Assembly (NCBI GenBank): GCA_025961275.1
Contig: JAOQNJ010000001.1
Coordinates: forward strand, 3,183,353-3,247,352
Direction of reading: 5' to 3'
Length of the DNA stretch: 64,000 nt
DNA from: Providencia alcalifaciens
GTDB lineage: Bacteria; Pseudomonadota; Gammaproteobacteria; Enterobacterales; Enterobacteriaceae
Notes under the pieces: generated by a model
Database searches by the model: none
Seen by the model: the letters and a program-made list of their open reading frames with translations, nothing else
What the model was told of the DNA's origin: nothing
In this document: positions 32,401-41,082 of the stretch, in pieces
Position numbering within the stretch: the first letter of the stretch is position 1
How the letters are laid out: each line of letters starts with the position of its first letter
Made by a program: the position numbers and the translations under genes

Positions 32401-34424
32401 GCATAAATTTGTGAGATGGCATCAATGATACTGGTTTGCTGGGTTACATCCTCAAATTTTAGAGAAGCCATTAAATTCGACAGCATATCCAAATCGGCAG
32501 ACAGGGTTTCTATACCGTTCATTGGAATGTCGAGTTGCGAGCTATTTTGAGCATTTTCCATCTGCTCTTCAAAAGTCGCCAGTTGTTTTTTAAACGGTTG
32601 TAATGCTTTTTCGCTCGCCAGAAACGCAGCTGTAGCTTGAGAAACACGTTGTTGTGCTTCGGTAATCTCATCTTCCATTTGGCTCAGCTTCGTTAAATCC
32701 ATATAACGGAACTCTCGCAGGGAAATCAAGTGACCCCGTTGTGTACTGAGTGCATTTAGACCATCAACAAACTGCTGAATATCATGCCAACTTTCAGGTA
32801 ACGTCAGCGAAATGAGGGCTTTTTGGCGGCTAACTGCTTCGCTCATTGATTTTGCAGATTGCTGACGAATACTTTCTACTTTTTCATATTCATCTAAGAC
32901 TAATTCACTGGTTTGGGTGATCTCTTTGAGTAATTTTCCAAGACCTAAGCATTGTTCATCATTGAACCAATAATAGATATCTAATAGGTTTTTCGGTTGC
33001 TGACTGAGTTGTTCATAGCGGGCGATAGAAACTTGATTGCCTTCAATTTCTTTGGCGATATGCAATAGTTCGGAAATACCACGTACCAAGTCAGGGTTAC
33101 CGATGCGACCAAAAAAGCCACCACGAGGAGGTTGTTGGTCGGCAAATTCATCAGAATAGAAAGGCGTTTGCCAGACTTGCATTGGGTGGACGCGCGTTGC
33201 TTCTTCGCCTTCCCCTTCAAATAGCACCATCTTGCCATCTTCAAATATGGCATAACCATGCCCGATCAGCGGAATAGCCAGCTTTCTTTCAATCAAATTA
33301 TAGTTAAATAGAGCAATACGGCCTTGATTTGGCGAATAGAAAACATACAGTACATCCTCACCGTTTGGTGAGCGACGCAGACGGCGAAAACGCATACCAT
33401 CCATAGGTTGATCAAAGGTTTTGTAATCACCATTTTGCAGGTAATAACCACCAGGGAAAATAATACCGTGATCTTCCGGCAGCTGCACACAGGCTTGACC
33501 AATAGCATCAATACGTTGAACAGATTGCGTCAGCGTGTTGTAAACCAGATAACGCCAGCTCTCTTCACGGTAAGGTAATATTTTCAATAAAATTAAACTG
33601 CCCGTCTGAGCATATTCAATCTGGCCATCATCGAGAGATTGGTTTTTATCGAGAACGGCTTCGCGATAAATCCCTAAACCATCTTCAGTATTGTTTTCGC
33701 ATTTAATGGTGAGATCACCACCAATGGTTTCAACAAAGACTGTGTCTAAAATATTGATATGGGGGAAGCGACCATTGACGGTGTCTTCACGGTTAGTTCT
33801 GATCCATTCAAAATCATAAGCGGGTGGTAGGGCGATATCGCGCTCACCACGGTTATCAATGTACTCAATTTTGCGTTTATCACTGGAGATAGACCAGCGG
33901 AAAACACGCATATCAGTGATCCGATCACCAATTTGAAAGCTGGCGAGTAATTTGCCGTCACGTTCGACGAGCTGCAATAATTGCGTGTTTTTATAATAAG
34001 TGTAGAGCTCGGTAAAGTCTTGAATAAAACGCGTGTCATTGAGGAACGTCTCTTCATAAGGGACGGTTTCTACGTCGAATTCGCCGTTATTTTCAGTCAG
34101 TCGATAGAGTGAAAAAACATCTTCAAGATGGGTTTCTCTTTTGAGGCCAAGAAAAACGTTATAACCAAATAACAGCCATTCACCCACACGGACAATATCT
34201 CGAGCTTGGCAATTATTTTCTGTGCGAATACGAATACGGCCAATAATGTCCATTTGGCTTTGGCCAAACTCTTGTAAACGACTGTCATTGAGCTGCGCTG
34301 CTTTTTGGTGGAGCTGCTGACCTTGTTCGGTAAGACGCTTACGTAATATGTCATAAGCTCCACCTTGTGCAACAGCGCTGTCCAGTATTTCTTGTTCGTT
34401 ATTCGTATCTTGAATGTTTGACAT
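29484..34424 (-). CDS. Giant AAA+ ATPase annotated elsewhere as DNA repair ATPase (DUF3686-like)
   Basis: 1646 residues. Residues 1 to about 430 are a beta-rich region with repeated aromatic patches (EWLLFGYNVFLG, SWRYLVYNT) that may form a propeller. About 480-870 is rich in coiled coil. AAA+ core: Walker A PPGYGKTT at about 1296, Walker B VMLYVDDIQH near 1361, sensor-like VVMAGNPYTESGEVFRIPDMLANRADIY after that. No transmembrane segment is seen, so it is cytosolic, perhaps recruited by the membrane flotillin encoded next. The 160-base gap to yqiK holds an inverted repeat. The family assignment rests on memory; function is unknown. Confidence 0.78.
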   Translation of the reverse strand: MSNIQDTNNEQEILDSAVAQGGAYDILRKRLTEQGQQLHQKAAQLNDSRLQEFGQSQMDIIGRIRIRTENNCQARDIVRVGEWLLFGYNVFLGLKRETHLEDVFSLYRLTENNGEFDVETVPYEETFLNDTRFIQDFTELYTYYKNTQLLQLVERDGKLLASFQIGDRITDMRVFRWSISSDKRKIEYIDNRGERDIALPPAYDFEWIRTNREDTVNGRFPHINILDTVFVETIGGDLTIKCENNTEDGLGIYREAVLDKNQSLDDGQIEYAQTGSLILLKILPYREESWRYLVYNTLTQSVQRIDAIGQACVQLPEDHGIIFPGGYYLQNGDYKTFDQPMDGMRFRRLRRSPNGEDVLYVFYSPNQGRIALFNYNLIERKLAIPLIGHGYAIFEDGKMVLFEGEGEEATRVHPMQVWQTPFYSDEFADQQPPRGGFFGRIGNPDLVRGISELLHIAKEIEGNQVSIARYEQLSQQPKNLLDIYYWFNDEQCLGLGKLLKEITQTSELVLDEYEKVESIRQQSAKSMSEAVSRQKALISLTLPESWHDIQQFVDGLNALSTQRGHLISLREFRYMDLTKLSQMEDEITEAQQRVSQATAAFLASEKALQPFKKQLATFEEQMENAQNSSQLDIPMNGIETLSADLDMLSNLMASLKFEDVTQQTSIIDAISQIYAQLNQSRARLQQKRKSQSSVETVAQFGAQFRLFSQGITNALSLSTDPERCDDQLSRLLVQLEELESQFSNHDEFLEDILSKREELLETFESHKQALLDDRQRRSQNLQTAAERLLESLQRRTLRLQSQDELNAFFASDPLATKTREIIEKLREINDNVKADDIDARLKAARDQAIRTLRDKTDIFEDGGNIIKLGPRHRFSVNTQELDLTILPKNNQLWLYLTGTDFQEPIDNAQLAELQPYWSATLESESDSVYRAEYLAYSIIYAASKRQDGLDYEHIKSALSVPEKLEKIVRDFAAPRYKEGYEKGIHDHDAIAILKKLIPVGESADLLRYNPTARAIAAIFWEYAQTLEYPALWPERARTAMNIHQLFHNDDALLDLQAEIEADISLFLQEHPIPCESYQQTQAAEYLSFALARTPIDLIYSKYARDLVAALQSRLEEAHMWIDFNRSQQNLAGRYAQRWALIQNWLQGLCSVPEFAYLMPYIPGAIAIVILDKVASARYSEADLYFKVSGLLGEHPTIENQTLSLSLDNYFSRMRRQRKQFIPAFREYQALRQRIVIDERRRLKLHEFKARPLSSFVRNKLINDVYLPIIGDNMAKQIGALGEGKRTDLMGLLLMISPPGYGKTTLMEYVADRLGLIFMKVNGPALGHDVLSLDPEQAPNATARQELEKLNLALEMGNNVMLYVDDIQHTHPEFLQKFISLCDGTRRIEGIWKGQTKTYDMRGKKFCVVMAGNPYTESGEVFRIPDMLANRADIYNLGEVLGGMDEAFALSYIENSLTSNPVLAPLALRDLNDLYLFVDRAMGKSVSTNALSYPYSDAEMSEIVSVIKHLIKLRDVVLKVNQQYIASAAQSDKYRTEPEFRLQGSYRNMNKLSEKVSSVMNEEELERLLDDHYLGEAQLLTTGAEENLLKLAELRGTLTEQEAARWQQIKQDFMRNKALGGDNADVGDRVVAQLADLVESVQALSGQ

Positions 34425-34451
34425 GGTGTGACAGATTTCCTTGGCTCAAAC

Positions 34452-34529
34452 TTATACCCAGCAAATTTTATCTTTCAGGATACCGTTGGCTTTGACATTA
34501 AGCCGTAATAACCATGAGTTGGGGTATAA
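34452..34529. repeat. Short inverted repeat between the ATPase gene and the flotillin gene
   Basis: TTATACCCAGCA and its counterpart GTTGGGGTATAA bound about 78 bases. It may be an ERIC-like relic or an mRNA structure in the cluster. Confidence 0.4.
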
Positions 34530-34584
34530 CAACACATTAATACAAGGCATGCCCAATAGAGTATGCCTTTGAACTATAAACTAA

Positions 34585-36783
34585 TTAGCGTTCATCATCT
34601 GTTGAGATTTCGGCTTTTGCCGTCACTGTTTTTGCCAGCTGACCCGCGCCTTTCGCTGCCATAAACCCATTAACCAATTCTTGGACTTCAGGGTTTTTCA
34701 ACAGAGCAGCAATATCGATTTTTTTATCGTCTTTACGGTTGATAAGCTTCTCGACATTTTCTTTGGCGAAGCTGCTCTTATCCATAAAACCATCGACTGC
34801 TTTACCTAAACTCAGTGCTTTAGAGAAGGTATTAAAGAAGCTGCCATCACCGCCCACAATCTCGATATTGGTTTTCGCCAGAGCGGCAGCCAATACATCG
34901 GCTTGTTCACGTGCAATCTCTTTATTTGCTGCAATCGATGCCATCGCTTGCTCAAACTCTTTCTCAAGACGCATACGGAACTCTTCATGGTTACGAGCGG
35001 TATCGCTGAGGTGATCCATAGATTTGAATTTGTCGGTTAAACCGTCAGCTTCTGCTTTCAGGCGCTGGCGAATGACTTCTGCTTGCGCTGCACCCAATTG
35101 ACCTTCACCGCGAGCTTGCGCTGCCAGTTTTTCTTCGAGGACTTTTGCATCAGCCAGACCCAATTTTTCTTTCGCATTGGCTTGTTGTTCATCACCACGT
35201 GCTTGAGCCGTTAATTTCTCTTCGAGAATTTTCGCTTCTGCTAAGCCTTGCTGCTGTTCTGCGTGAGCTTTAGCTTCCATCACTTGCGCTTCAGTTAAGC
35301 CTTTTTCTTTCAGGCCACGCGCTTCAGCTAATAATTTTTCAGCAGTAATATTGGCGAGAACTAAACCTTCTTTTTCTTCTGCTTCAGCCGTTGCTTGACG
35401 TACACGGGCTTCTGCAAGGCCTAATGCAGCATGCTCGGCTTCAATCCCCTCCGCTAAGCATTTTTTCGATTCGGCTTGTTTGGCAGAGGCTTCCAGTTCA
35501 GCTTGTGCCATAGTGCTAATTTCTTCAGCGCGATGTTTTGCACTTGCTTCATCCGCTTCGGCTTTCTTCACTTGGCGAACCAGTGATTCTTCTGCTTCAG
35601 CTTGAGCATTGATGATGGTGACTTGTTTTAAACGGTCAGCTTCTGAAATTTCACGCACTTCTTTAATGCGCTCTTCTTCTTGTGCCACACTTTTTTCAAC
35701 CACAACACGTTCACGGATCACATTAGCAATATTTTTGCGTTCTTCTTCCAACGCTTTTTCTTTTTCAATGCGTTGTAATTCAACTTCGCGTTCACGAGCA
35801 ACGATTTCAAGGTCGCGCGCACGAGTGACGCGCTCTTCTTCTATAGTGACAGCTCTAGTACGGTTTTGTTGAGCGACCTCAACTTCACGCATACGGTTCT
35901 CTTCGCGAATTTCGATCTCTTGTTGGGTTTGGATACGTGCTTGTTCTGATTTCAGGCGTTCTTCTTCTTGAACACGCAGTGTTTCAGCTTGTTCACGAGA
36001 ACGGATATTGTCGATTTCACGTTTTTGACGCGCTTCGGCATCAGCTTGTTGGCGTTCTAGCGCTAAGCTTGCTTCGCGGGTTTCCACATTTTTCTTTTGA
36101 ATTGCCAGTTCTTGGTCGCGTTCTTTTTGGTTGGTTTCAATGTTATGGATTGCCGTGATTTCGGTAATTTTACGAATACCCTCGGAGTCGAAGATATTGT
36201 TTGGATCAAGTGCAGATTTAGGTGTTTGTTCTAAATAGTCAATTGCCACATCTTCTAGTGCATAACCGTTAAGATCTTTGCCGATAACATCAACAATGCG
36301 ATCGCGGAAATTTTGTCTATCTTCAAACAGTTTCGCTAAGTCGAATTGCTTACCAACCGTTTTCAGCGCTTCTGAGAATTTTGCACTGAATAAAGTACTC
36401 ACCGCTTGATGATCGGATGCGCGTTCAACACCAATGGCTTTTGCTACTTTTAACACATCTTCTGTTGTTTCATTGACGCGTAAATAGAAAGCAACTGTAA
36501 TATCTGCCCGTAAGTTATCGTGGCAGATTAAGCCATCTTTACCGCGACGATCCACTTCTAAGGTCAAAAGAGAAATACGCATAAACTCTTTTTTATAGAT
36601 AACTGGATAGACTAATGCACCCGTAAAGTGAACTTTTGGCTGAGACGACATGTCGTTAACAATCAGCGCGGTTCCTTGCGGAACTTTGATATAAAAGGCT
36701 TTGAATAGCCCAAAAAACCCTAGTATGACTAGGATAATGCCCCCGACAATGGTTAAAAAGGGCATAAATGCGGCCAATTCCAT
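34585..36783 (-). CDS. yqiK: Flotillin/SPFH-family membrane protein, YqiK-like
   Basis: 732 residues. A hydrophobic helix at about 8-28 anchors the protein; the SPFH domain follows (IVNDMSSQPKVHFTGALVYPVIYKKEFMRISLLTLEVDRRG to about residue 200). Then comes a very long coiled coil rich in Glu, Arg, Lys and Ala (about 210-640) with internal repeats such as LEEKLTAQARGDEQ and LEEKLAAQARGEGQ. The C-terminal 90 residues are less charged. Flotillins form membrane microdomain scaffolds and large cage-like assemblies. The YqiJ-like gene lies upstream and the ATPase gene downstream, pointing to one complex. Confidence 0.88.
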   Translation of the reverse strand: MELAAFMPFLTIVGGIILVILGFFGLFKAFYIKVPQGTALIVNDMSSQPKVHFTGALVYPVIYKKEFMRISLLTLEVDRRGKDGLICHDNLRADITVAFYLRVNETTEDVLKVAKAIGVERASDHQAVSTLFSAKFSEALKTVGKQFDLAKLFEDRQNFRDRIVDVIGKDLNGYALEDVAIDYLEQTPKSALDPNNIFDSEGIRKITEITAIHNIETNQKERDQELAIQKKNVETREASLALERQQADAEARQKREIDNIRSREQAETLRVQEEERLKSEQARIQTQQEIEIREENRMREVEVAQQNRTRAVTIEEERVTRARDLEIVAREREVELQRIEKEKALEEERKNIANVIRERVVVEKSVAQEEERIKEVREISEADRLKQVTIINAQAEAEESLVRQVKKAEADEASAKHRAEEISTMAQAELEASAKQAESKKCLAEGIEAEHAALGLAEARVRQATAEAEEKEGLVLANITAEKLLAEARGLKEKGLTEAQVMEAKAHAEQQQGLAEAKILEEKLTAQARGDEQQANAKEKLGLADAKVLEEKLAAQARGEGQLGAAQAEVIRQRLKAEADGLTDKFKSMDHLSDTARNHEEFRMRLEKEFEQAMASIAANKEIAREQADVLAAALAKTNIEIVGGDGSFFNTFSKALSLGKAVDGFMDKSSFAKENVEKLINRKDDKKIDIAALLKNPEVQELVNGFMAAKGAGQLAKTVTAKAEISTDDER

Positions 36784-36824
36784 ATTTTTTCTCCATGGGT
36801 TCAGACGATGTCGTCGTTTTAATA

Positions 36825-36893
36825 TATATCAGTCATACTTCAAATTGCATCGGTGTTGGGCATCCAGATGCAACCCGAATGATTTAGGGTTAT
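36825..36893. repeat. Short ERIC element between yqiK and yqiJ
   Basis: About 69 bases with both ERIC ends (GTCATACTTCAAATTGCATC and CAACCCGAATGATTTAGGGT) and a deleted middle, in the intergenic part of the cluster. Confidence 0.75.
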
Positions 36894-36902
36894 AGCTTTT
36901 TA

Positions 36903-37541
36903 TCAACGTCGAAACTCTTCTTCGGTCACGACAAGATAGCTGTGTGAATCGGCGTCATAACTAATGATGACAACACGATCGCCACGTTTAATATTTTCTG
37001 TTGATGCTGCGCGAATTTGTAAAATCAAACCTGCACCACCATCCTCTAAAACAGCTTCCCCTTTCTGTTCGCTTACTTCGCCTGAACGCACAGTCGCAAA
37101 TTTTCCTATTAATTGGTGGACACTTTTCGGCTTATTATAGTTAGCCAATTTATCGCGTAATGGTTTCAAACATAGGGCAGTAAGATGAAGGGAAATAAAG
37201 AGAATAATCAATAATGCGACTACCGCAGCCAAGTATCGCAGTGGCGTGATATCAATAAAGCGAATAAACCAATGAACACTAAAGTAGCTCAGTAGCCAGC
37301 CAAAGAGAGTAAATAAAGTCAGAATAATGGTGACCGGAATACCCGCTAAGCCCAGTTTTGTCAGCCAGCCCGCGAAGCCAGTGGCATCAAAACCGTTACT
37401 ATCGATTGAGGTATCAACACTGAATAAATCAATATCTAATAGGCCGAAGGCAGCGCATAGCCAATAAAACATGACAATAATGAGCAAGCCGCTAAAAATA
37501 ATAGCCGGAAAGGTTAAGCAATTTTGTAGGAATAAGTTCAT
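36903..37541 (-). CDS. yqiJ: Membrane protein with C-terminal OB-fold, YqiJ/NfeD-like
   Basis: 212 residues with three hydrophobic segments (about 12-33, 66-89 and 101-123) and a C-terminal soluble part (HQLIGKFATVRSGEVSEQKGEAVLEDGG, ending RRGD-like RGDRVVIISYDAD) that fits an OB-fold. YqiJ is the partner of YqiK in E. coli, and NfeD-like proteins are paired with flotillins in many bacteria. It is the first gene of the minus-strand cluster. Confidence 0.85.
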   Translation of the reverse strand: MNLFLQNCLTFPAIIFSGLLIIVMFYWLCAAFGLLDIDLFSVDTSIDSNGFDATGFAGWLTKLGLAGIPVTIILTLFTLFGWLLSYFSVHWFIRFIDITPLRYLAAVVALLIILFISLHLTALCLKPLRDKLANYNKPKSVHQLIGKFATVRSGEVSEQKGEAVLEDGGAGLILQIRAASTENIKRGDRVVIISYDADSHSYLVVTEEEFRR

Positions 37542-37550
37542 TAAGGTTCT

Positions 37551-37640
37551 CCATACCCGTCATACTTCGAGCAGCAGCGTTGTTAACTGCTCTTCGCTAC
37601 TCGAGTCACATACTGATGTATGCTCCCCGAGATATCGTCG
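37551..37640. repeat. Partial ERIC element (left half and centre)
   Basis: Starts CCATACCCGTCATACTTCGAG and contains GTCACATACTGATGTATGCTCC, the ERIC centre; the right end is missing. A second left-end piece follows at 37701-37745 (TTTCATACATCAAGCCGC). Confidence 0.7.
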
Positions 37641-38159
37641 CTTTAGGGTATCCTTTCTATATTTCAAGCTGGGTATCCCCTTTATATTTCAAATTGGGTC
37701 TACCTTTCATACATCAAGCCGCATTGTTGTTGACGTGCGCTATTTCGATAAAACCAATCAGCCCGATGAACATAGATAATGATATAATTTTGATGACCGG
37801 GCGAGGAGCTATATTTAAAATAATGTCATTCAATTAAAGCATTACTTGTATTGCCGAATAATATCGATTTTAATGATTTGTAGTATCGGACTAGTCTCTA
37901 ATATCTAGCTGATTTTTATGATTTATTTTGGATTAACAAAGATAAATTATAAAAAATTGATATATAAGGATTATCTTGCCATCAATCAATAGCAAAAGAT
38001 AATACGTAATCTCAGTAATATGTAATAAAGTGTTATTAATTATTGAAATACGCGAATTTAAAAACTAAATATAACCTGTAATCAAATATAGATAATTGAC
38101 AGTCAATTCATTCATCATACTGAGAATTAAATGGATATTAACATCCTCCAACAAGTTAA

Positions 38160-38242
38160 ATCATTACACTATTCTAACTTTAAGCGTATTTTCATAGGAA
38201 TAGTGTTGTTTATTAATTACTTATGAATCGAATTATTGCCAT
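38160..38242. repeat. Degenerate ERIC-like piece
   Basis: TTTCATAGGAATAGTGTTGT and ATGAATCGAATTATT resemble the inner and right parts of the copies at 51214 and 57685. Confidence 0.4.
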
Positions 38243-38372
38243 TGCAATTAGTGAGAAAATAAATGGGTCATTTAATGATAGATTAGGACTTAGCATAACG
38301 TAGGAAAAACATTTTCCCACGTTATCTGGCCATTGATTTAAATATAAGTGGCTCATTGCTCGTGCAAGGTGG

Positions 38373-39284
38373 TCAGTCTCTCAGATTTAGACAAGCAGCG
38401 CCTCTTGCACCACCCGAATCACCGTAGCGGGCTCTTTTTATCGCAGGAAGATTGGCTATGCCATATAAGTATTGTGGCAGTGCGGTAGGTAATAGCGGGT
38501 ATATGTCATCAAACTGCGATAATCCACCACCGATAACCACAAGATCAGGATCTAGCACGGTCAGTACTTGCCCTAAAAACATAGCTAATAAATTGATATA
38601 GCGATCGACATGCTGTTTTGCGACGGCATCACCTTGTTGGTAAAGCTGAATAATTTCAACAGCAGAGCGTTTTTCACCCGTAAAAGCGGCGTAAATTCGC
38701 TCGAAACCTGGTCCTGCCAAATAGGTTTCAAAACAGGCTGTTTTACCACAACCACAGGTTATTTCTGGTACTGTCTCACCCAGTAGTCGAGCACCCTGTA
38801 ATGAAATGTTCATGTGGCCAATTTCACCAGCGATACCATTTTTACCCGATAGTACTTTGCCATTAGTGATAAATCCACCACCAACGCCCGTACCAAGAAT
38901 TAGGCCAAGCACCGTTGGGTAGCGAGTAAATTCAGGATCCCAAGCTTCAGATAGTGCAAAGCAGTTAGCATCATTTTCAACTTTAACTGGGCGCTGTAAG
39001 ATATTTGCTAAGTCATGGATCAGCGGTTTATATTTTGCGGCGGGAACATTGGTGGTAAAAACGGTGCCTTTTTCGTGATTAACAATACCAGGTACGCCTA
39101 CCCCGATTTTTCCTCGGCAACCTAATGCCGCATCTGCCTCTTCGGTTAGGCTCTTAAAGACATTAAGGAGAGCTTGATAATCCTCTTTAGGTGTCGGTAC
39201 ACGCTTTTGCCATACCTGCTTGAGTGATTCATCAAACACTGCAAGTTCAATTTTTGTACCGCCCATATCGAAGCCGTAATACAT
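38373..39284 (-). CDS. nagK: N-acetyl-D-glucosamine kinase
   Basis: ROK-family sugar kinase that phosphorylates GlcNAc recovered from cell wall. 303 residues as in E. coli. ATP-binding MYYGFDMGGTKIE at the start, catalytic Asp in VENDANCFALSE (about 107), the ROK zinc motif CGCGKTACFETYLAG (about 177-191) and GTGVGGGFI are visible. Single gene; an ERIC element lies 18 bases upstream of its start. Confidence 0.93.
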   Translation of the reverse strand: MYYGFDMGGTKIELAVFDESLKQVWQKRVPTPKEDYQALLNVFKSLTEEADAALGCRGKIGVGVPGIVNHEKGTVFTTNVPAAKYKPLIHDLANILQRPVKVENDANCFALSEAWDPEFTRYPTVLGLILGTGVGGGFITNGKVLSGKNGIAGEIGHMNISLQGARLLGETVPEITCGCGKTACFETYLAGPGFERIYAAFTGEKRSAVEIIQLYQQGDAVAKQHVDRYINLLAMFLGQVLTVLDPDLVVIGGGLSQFDDIYPLLPTALPQYLYGIANLPAIKRARYGDSGGARGAACLNLRD

Positions 39285-39970
39285 GGTATTCTCCTATTAG
39301 CCTTACCCGTCATACTTTAAGTTGCAGCGCATGCATTCTAAATATAGCTTTTAAATATGGCACTGCGCTCATTCGCACTCATCACATACTTATGTATGCG
39401 CCTAGCGCTTGTTTATTGGTATTGCTTCTCTTGTCACAACATTATCAGCTCAAACTCATTCATAAAATAACGCTAAAAGTGCCATTTTGTCACTTTTTGC
39501 CATTTTTAAATCATTATTCTAGCTCAAAAGTTATTTTACTATGACGATGTTAGAGGCTGTTATACCTATTCTTTCCATACATTAAGTCGTAGCTATTCCA
39601 ATCGCATCTTTTTGCAGCCCCTAGCGATTGCTTATTTTTGTGTGCTTTTTGACCAGAATGGTAAGGTTGTATAAGTGATTTTGCCAAAAACTAAAAACAC
39701 AAAAATGACTATACCAAGAACAATGCTAATAGAAAAATAGTTCTTAGATGTGGTGACATTTTAAATAAATCAGCAATAAACTTATCACCTTTTTATTATA
39801 ATAAATATTAATTATTATCTATTTGATTAAATCTAATTATTATTCCTTATGAGTGATAAAAAACATAGGTGTTAGTATTTTTAAATGTGCATAAATTTAG
39901 CATTTTAATATTTAATTCGATGTGTTAAAGATACGCCCATTAATTTTAAATTAAATTTAATGGTGTGTTT
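39285..39970. other. Intergenic region upstream of nagK
   Basis: About 690 bases with an ERIC element at 39302-39425, a degenerate ERIC left end at 39560-39640 (TATACCTATTC, CATACATTAAGTCGTAGC), then AT-rich sequence. Inside the latter, CAGCCCCTAGCGA (39615-39627) also occurs at the edge of the repeat at 48540-48806. No gene seen. Confidence 0.6.
39302..39425. repeat. ERIC/IRU element upstream of nagK
   Basis: TTACCCGTCATACTTTAAG, then a diverged middle, then CATCACATACTTATGTATGC; the right end is degraded. Confidence 0.7.
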
Positions 39971-40110
39971 ATGGACATAAAAAACAAATTTCTAGAGAAG
40001 GTGTGTGCTAATGTAAAAAAAACTTTACTAATTATTTCGATTGGAATAGTTCAGAATATTATAAGCATAAACGTATTCATCGAATTAAAGAGAAACTTAA
40101 TTACCCGTAG
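39971..40110 (+). pseudogene. Internally deleted copy of a LuxR-like gene
   Basis: Frames starting at 39971 give MDIKNKFLEKVCANVKK, then (after a frame change) FTNYFDWNSSEYYKHKRIHRIKEKLNYP and a stop. The first part matches the start and the second the end (IQKIKDKLDCS) of the gene at 40226, with everything between removed. It is a relic of a tandem duplicate. Confidence 0.5.
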
Positions 40111-40225
40111 GCATCACTAAGTGGATTTTTTAATGCTTTAAAATAACAGGTATTATATTGGCCTGTTTAGAAACGTTGGTTAATTCATCATAAAGATATA
40201 TAAACCCAATAATATAAGGAGTGTT

Positions 40226-41001
40226 ATGAATATTGAAAATAATTTCATAGAAAAAACTGCGTTGATTTTAAAAATAACTTTACTAATAATTTTGATTGGA
40301 ATGATATAGATGTCACTTATTCCCGCTTTGATATCTGTGATAAAGCTATTCATACCGTATCAAGTAATTATGATTGGATGTTAACGTATTGGGGGGATGA
40401 CTTAGATCTGTTAATAAGTGAAAGGCTTACGGCAGGCGTTCAATATTGGAATAACTACTCACAAGCTCATGCAGACGCTTTGTCTAAGACCAATAAAAAT
40501 GCATTGAAATTGGATTTTTGTAATCAATATGGAAATGTATTTGAAATCACATCAATTAATTCTAAAAAACAATTATCAACGGATGATTTGTTAGCTATTT
40601 ATAGTCATCGACCTTCAATTGCTGATTATATTCACACAACATGGGAACAAAATGAGGAAATTGTTTTGCCTCTCAGAGCCGAAATTGCATTGCCTTTAGG
40701 ATCATTGCAAACAATAGGGGAGCTATCGATTGAGTCATACGATATTCAACAATATATGCGTTTTGGTAATATCCATTTTACCCGCGAAGAGATCATGACT
40801 ATCCGACTTCTACTCTCAAATTGTCAAATCTCAGATATTAGTGTTATTCAAGAATGTTCTGAAGAGATTGAAAATCAACGAATTCAAAAAATCAAAGATA
40901 AACTCGATTGTTCCCATGCAACTGATAGTGGGTTATTTAATGCATTAAAAGAGCAGGGAATAACATTGTCTTGCTTGGAAACATTAGTGCGTTACCCGTA
41001 G
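40226..41001 (+). pseudogene. LuxR-type helix-turn-helix regulator, frameshifted near its start
   Basis: ATG 40226 has AAGGAG 7 bases upstream and gives MNIENNFIEKTA. The main frame then runs VDFKNNFTNNFDWNDIDVTYSRFDICDKAI and on to 41001. One missing base near 40260 links them; repaired length 258 residues. C-terminal HFTREEIMTIRLLLSNCQISDISVIQ with KIKDKLDCSHATDSGLFNALKEQGI matches the LuxR-type DNA-binding fold, though divergent. The N-terminal half has no family I recognise. It sits upstream of an MFS transporter gene that is also broken. Confidence 0.55.
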
Positions 41002-41082
41002 TAACTTTGATATTAAGGCGATTGATATGTAATGCCAATATCAATCGCTTGTGGCAATGATTATCGATAGTAAGGGCAATAA

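Larger units (their letters stand above)
37542..38372. other. Intergenic region upstream of yqiJ, downstream of nagK
   Basis: About 830 bases, strongly AT-rich beyond 37770. It holds ERIC pieces at 37551-37640 and 37701-37745, a degenerate one at 38160-38242 and a small hairpin (ATAACGT/ACGTTAT, 38295-38325) after nagK. A 31-codon frame at 38131-38226 overlaps the degenerate repeat and is not supported as a gene. Confidence 0.6.

Noticed and set aside
38131-38226. A 31-codon open frame (MDINILQQVKSLHYSN...) in the yqiJ-nagK gap
   Set aside because: It overlaps a degenerate ERIC-like piece and lacks any known family; it is not supported.
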